From the NCBI GenBank assembly GCA_964425195.1, contig CAYRLG010000009.1, positions 52,446 to 116,445 of the forward strand: DNA of 64,000 bases, read 5' to 3'. How positions within the stretch are numbered: the stretch's first letter is position 1; every line of letters starts with the position of its first letter. Below the pieces are notes generated by a model. That model saw only the letters and a program-made list of their open reading frames with translations. It made no database searches and was not told where the DNA came from. The position numbers and the translations under genes are program-made. This DNA comes from Desulfamplus sp964425195. GTDB taxonomy: Bacteria; Desulfobacterota; Desulfobacteria; Desulfobacterales; Desulfobacteraceae. This document shows positions 60,961 to 64,000 of the stretch, piece by piece.

Positions 60961-61674
60961 ATGAGACGTACTTTAATTGAAATTGCTAACGAACTTGGAC
61001 TTAACTTGGATACATTAAATCGTTGGATTAGACAAGGAAAGATACCTGTGCATAAGCAGGGTAATATTGGGATTTACAGTGAGTTTGAGCTTAGTCGGTG
61101 GGCTGAAAAGCAGAGAAGAACACCTATTAGCGTTGAAGATGATAATAGTATAGAAAAGGAAGAAAAATTTAACAGCAATAATCTGTTATCACCATCCGTC
61201 TCTATACTGCTTTCTGCTTTAAAAAGAGGGGGAGTTTTTCATAATATCGCTGGCAATACTAAAGAGGAGGTTATTGCCTCTGCTATAGATATAATTCCTG
61301 ATTTTCCAGGTAAAGATAGAGATGAGATATATTATCAACTTATGGAGAGAGAGACACTTGCGTCAACTGCTATTGGAAAAGGGATAGCAATACCACACCC
61401 AAGAAATCCGCTTTCTCATGTCAAAGAGCCTATGATTATAACTTGTTTTCTTGAAAATAGTGTTGAGTTTCACGCCATTGATGATAGACCAGTATCAATC
61501 CTTTTTATAATTCTTAGTCCAAGTGTGGAGATTCATCTAAATTTACTATCAAGACTATCTTTTTGTTTGCGTGATATTGGCTTTATTGCATTTGTTGAGC
61601 AAAAACCAGATTCTTATTTATTGTTTGAGAGGGTAGAAGAGATGGAAAGTAACATTGATAGAAGAGATATATAG
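60961..61674 (+). CDS. HTH-EIIA(Ntr/fructose)-type fusion regulator
   Basis: 238-residue protein. An N-terminal MerR/excisionase-type helix-turn-helix (IEIANELGLNLDTLNRWIRQ) is followed by a PTS EIIA type-2 domain (about residues 80-225). Its phosphorylatable His lies in KGIAIPHPRNPL. The start is ATG 60961 after AAGGA; an in-frame TTG sits just before it. No sugar permease is nearby, so it is a regulator rather than a transporter part. It abuts the ClC gene (TAG then ATG), so the two are co-expressed. Confidence 0.85.
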   Translation: MRRTLIEIANELGLNLDTLNRWIRQGKIPVHKQGNIGIYSEFELSRWAEKQRRTPISVEDDNSIEKEEKFNSNNLLSPSVSILLSALKRGGVFHNIAGNTKEEVIASAIDIIPDFPGKDRDEIYYQLMERETLASTAIGKGIAIPHPRNPLSHVKEPMIITCFLENSVEFHAIDDRPVSILFIILSPSVEIHLNLLSRLSFCLRDIGFIAFVEQKPDSYLLFERVEEMESNIDRRDI

Positions 61675-63408
61675 ATGAAAAAAGTTACTTCATGGAGGCA
61701 TCCTGGCACATTTTCTATTTTTATAATGGATGATAGGCTGTTATTGATCTGTATTGGTATTATTGTAGGACTTTGTAGCGGTCTTGCAGCTCTTGCTCTT
61801 AACCGCTCTCTTATATTTATGATGGATAGTTTACATCACTTCCGTCATTATTGGTGGGCATTTATTCTACCGGCAGTTGGAGCACTCTGCTCTTCTGTAT
61901 TTTTAAAAAAAATTATAAAAGAGAGCGGAGGGCACGGTGTTCCAGAGGTAATTTATAGTGTATCACGATACGGTGGACTTCTTAGGCTTCGTTCTACAGT
62001 ATCGAGGCTTGTTGCCAGTTGCCTTACTATAGGAAGCGGAGGATCAGCAGGTCCTGAGGCACCGGTTGTTGTAAGTGGTTCTGCTATTGGTTCAAACATT
62101 GCGAGTTTTTTTTCTTTTAATGAAAAACAGCGTATAACTTTAGTTGGTTGTGGTGCAGCCGGTGCAATTGCCGCAATTTTCAATGCCCCGCTCACAGGTA
62201 TTATTTTTACCCTTGAGATTCTTCTTGGAGAGTGGTCAATGGTAAATATTATTCCTATTGCTGTAGCTTCTGTCGCAGGTGCTGAGATTAGCAGGACTTT
62301 GCGAGGAAATATTATTGCATTTGAAAGTAATGTAAGTTTTCATATTAATCATCCAGATTTGCTTGCCTGTGTGGGACTTGCTTTTTCGACTGCTATTGCT
62401 TCTGTATTATTTACAAGATCATTAAGAACCATGCAAAATATATCAGGAAAAATGGCTTTCCCATTTTGGATTAAAGCTATTCTTGGTGGTTCTGCAGTTG
62501 GAGTTTTAGGTTATATTGTTCCGGAAGTTATGGGAGAGGGGTATCATGCAATACATGAGATGATACAGGGTAGTTTTAAAGGAGGCATTGGAATTGTAGC
62601 CATTGCCTGTTTAGCAAAAATTATTGCTACTTCATTCACACTTGGCTGGGGTGGGGCTGGAGGTATTTTTGCGCCGAGTTTAGTAATCGGTAGTTTCACA
62701 GGACTTACCTATCACAGATTATTGGTATCTCTATTTCCATCCATTCAATGGGTAAATGAGGGGTGCTTTGCTCTACTTGGAATGGCTGGTATGATTAGCG
62801 GTATTTTACAAGCACCTTTAACTGGAATATTTCTTATTCTTGAAATTACAGGAAGTTATGAAGTTATGCTTCCTCTTATTATAGTATCTGCTCTTTCCAC
62901 AACTATTACTCATTATGCTGAACCTGCATCATTCTATTTAAAAGAGCTTTCAGAGAGTGGGAAATTACTTAGACCGGGCACTGATTCACGAGTTCTTGCC
63001 GATATAAGTATTTGTGAGGTGCTCGAAAAGGACTGCATTCCCGTTTTTCCAAATATGCTCTTAAGAGAATTTATCTATACTGTAAAACAATCTACAAGAA
63101 ATTATTTCCCTGTAGAAGATCAAGAGACGGGAAAATTTCTTGGCATGATTCAACTTTCTCATATAAAGCCTTATATTTTTAACACATTGATGTATGATAC
63201 TGTGCTTGTTGAGCAAATTATGGATGCAAATCCTGATATAGTTAATGATACAGATGATCTTGCAGAGGTTTTAAGAAAAATGGATATGAAGAGATGCTTT
63301 AGTATGCCTGTTGTTTCTAATGGAAGATTTATAGGAATGATCTCTAAAGCGACTCTTTTGGATAAATATAGAGATGAACTTAATGTCCAAACTACGCATG
63401 CTTTCTAA
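61675..63408 (+). CDS. ClC-family chloride channel/transporter with CBS domains
   Basis: Voltage-gated ClC-type membrane protein of 577 residues. The selectivity motifs are GSGGSAGPEAPVVVSG (with the gating Glu), GCGAAGAIAAIFNAPLTGI and WGGAGGIFAPSLVIGS. About ten or more TM helices are visible. The C-terminal 140 residues form a pair of CBS domains (VFPNMLLREFIYTVK; DLAEVLRKMDMKRCFSMPVV). Length is normal. It starts directly after the EIIA-like gene. Confidence 0.92.
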   Translation: MKKVTSWRHPGTFSIFIMDDRLLLICIGIIVGLCSGLAALALNRSLIFMMDSLHHFRHYWWAFILPAVGALCSSVFLKKIIKESGGHGVPEVIYSVSRYGGLLRLRSTVSRLVASCLTIGSGGSAGPEAPVVVSGSAIGSNIASFFSFNEKQRITLVGCGAAGAIAAIFNAPLTGIIFTLEILLGEWSMVNIIPIAVASVAGAEISRTLRGNIIAFESNVSFHINHPDLLACVGLAFSTAIASVLFTRSLRTMQNISGKMAFPFWIKAILGGSAVGVLGYIVPEVMGEGYHAIHEMIQGSFKGGIGIVAIACLAKIIATSFTLGWGGAGGIFAPSLVIGSFTGLTYHRLLVSLFPSIQWVNEGCFALLGMAGMISGILQAPLTGIFLILEITGSYEVMLPLIIVSALSTTITHYAEPASFYLKELSESGKLLRPGTDSRVLADISICEVLEKDCIPVFPNMLLREFIYTVKQSTRNYFPVEDQETGKFLGMIQLSHIKPYIFNTLMYDTVLVEQIMDANPDIVNDTDDLAEVLRKMDMKRCFSMPVVSNGRFIGMISKATLLDKYRDELNVQTTHAF

Positions 63409-63501
63409 GTGAGTTTTATAATTATCTTTATTTTATATAATAGCTCTGTTGAAGTTTTGTCGCAAAAACGCAAAAAAAAATGTTTATTTCAAAAAAAGTA
63501 T

Positions 63502-63530
63502 TTGACATGAAGAAGAAGTGTCTGTATAAA
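63502..63530 (+). promoter_or_regulatory. rRNA operon promoter
   Basis: TTGACA (63502-63507), exactly 17 bases, TATAAA (63525-63530), preceded by A/T tracts (63470-63500) that look like an UP element. It is followed by a GC-rich discriminator (GCCCGAG), the hallmark of stringently controlled rRNA promoters. It is the best sigma70 promoter in the window. Confidence 0.88.
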
Positions 63531-63556
63531 GCCCGAGTCTTTGTGATTCGGGTTTT
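63528..63556 (+). terminator. Hairpin overlapping the rRNA promoter start region
   Basis: Stem CCCGAGTC / GATTCGGG (one G-T pair), 5-base loop, flanked by AAA and TTTT. It may end the clc transcript from upstream. It overlaps the predicted rRNA start, so only part could form in rRNA transcripts. Confidence 0.6.
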
Positions 63557-63957
63557 GTTTTGAGAGAGATAAGAACTTTGAGGAGCTGGGATTTAGTATA
63601 GATAATGAAGTGCTGTTTAGGTTACAATGAGTTAGTTGTATAGATATTGTTATCTAAGGATAGAGTTATAGAGTTTATTAACTAATTTTTTTTAGTGAAG
63701 TTTTATTTTATTAAATTTTATTTTGATTAATTATTGAAATGAAATTTTGAAATTGGTTAAATTAGATTTTGATCTTTGAAAACTGGTTAGTGATTAGTAG
63801 TAAGAAGAATAGTAATTAGATAAATTTTATTTAGGTATTTTTTAGTTTATTATAGAGGTTAGTTGCTATAATTAGTAATTATTAGTAGTAATTATCTATT
63901 TAAATAATATAAATACTTGAGGATAAGATTAAGATAATTAAGATAAAGAGTTTGAAT
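63557..63957 (+). other. C-poor rRNA leader with boxA-like element
   Basis: 401-base leader before 16S. From 63601 to 63960 I count 9 C and 61 G among 360 bases. The segment TGATCTTTGAAAAC (63769-63783) resembles the boxA antitermination element. No ORF or tRNA is present. Confidence 0.7.
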
Positions 63958-64000
63958 AAACTGGAGAGTTTGATTCTGGCTCAGAATGAACGCTGGCGGC
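63958..64000 (+). rRNA. 16S ribosomal RNA, first 43 bases
   Basis: AGAGTTTGATTCTGGCTCAG begins at 63965, the universal 16S 5' sequence, followed by AATGAACGCTGGCGGC. Placing the family AGAGTTTGAT at position 8 puts the gene start near 63958. The rest is beyond the window. CAGAATGAACGCTGGCGGC is common in Desulfobacterota. Confidence 0.97.

Overview
The window is chromosomal DNA from an AT-rich, motile, Gram-negative bacterium, most likely an anaerobic Desulfobacterota (former Deltaproteobacteria, Desulfobacteraceae-like). The evidence is the lysS-lolCD-bamA-ompH-lpxD-lpxA envelope order, an AmrS-type radical SAM enzyme, a UbiA/MqnP-like prenyltransferase, many ferredoxin-type proteins, a 30-residue AURKAIP1/COX24-type ribosomal peptide, flagellar genes behind sigma54 and sigma28 promoters, and the 5' end of a 16S rRNA gene at the right edge. 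I do not name a genus.

Layout. 1-12762 (minus strand): an outer-membrane biogenesis run, read right to left as SH3 protein, Tat-lipoprotein M48 protease, lysS, lolC, lolD, [hicA, hicB, methyltransferase remnant, DNA methyltransferase], bamA, ompH/skp, lpxD, lpxA (cut by the window edge). The bracketed genes are an accessory cassette inserted between lolD and bamA. 12964-15742 (plus): SAM methyltransferase, amrS, prenyltransferase. 16046-28481 (plus): flgF-G-A-H-I-J from a sigma54-type promoter, then flgN-K-L-csrA-fliW from a tandem sigma54 plus sigma28 promoter pair. 28557-32783 (minus): an iron-sulfur protein, then NIL-ferredoxin, mnmA and mtaB, a tRNA sulfur-modification operon with overlapping genes. 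32948-40858 (mostly plus): B12-type radical SAM/TPR protein, hflKC, the tiny ribosomal peptide (minus), an unknown HExxH protein, an FmdB zinc ribbon protein and groESL. 41386-49352: tolQRAB-pal-cpoB followed by ruvCAB. 49358-53123: L,D-transpeptidase, rplM-rpsI, exonuclease I. 53148-54230 (minus): HU and a PilZ protein. 54545-60920: cheX, a PilB/GspE ATPase, an HD protein, an HD-GYP-like protein with an altered HD dyad, and motAB. 60961-63408: HTH-EIIA regulator and a ClC chloride channel. 63409-64000: an rRNA promoter, a very C-poor leader and the start of 16S rRNA.

How the genes work together. LpxA/LpxD (lipid A), LolCD (lipoprotein release), BamA/OmpH (outer-membrane protein assembly), Tol-Pal-CpoB, the L,D-transpeptidase and the M48 lipoprotein maintain the envelope. 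Flg proteins, MotAB, CsrA/FliW, CheX and the c-di-GMP-type proteins (PilZ, HD-GYP, possibly MshEN in PilB) build and control motility.

No complete new defence or mobile system is visible. The most unusual signals are the hicAB/methyltransferase cassette inside the lol-bam operon, very large FlgK and FlgL (FlgL with an internal duplication), Ser/Asp/Asn-rich insertions recurring in unrelated housekeeping proteins, short perfect tandem duplications in intergenic DNA, the NIL-ferredoxin/mnmA/mtaB operon and the C-depleted rRNA leader. No tRNA, CRISPR array, insertion sequence or prophage was recognised.
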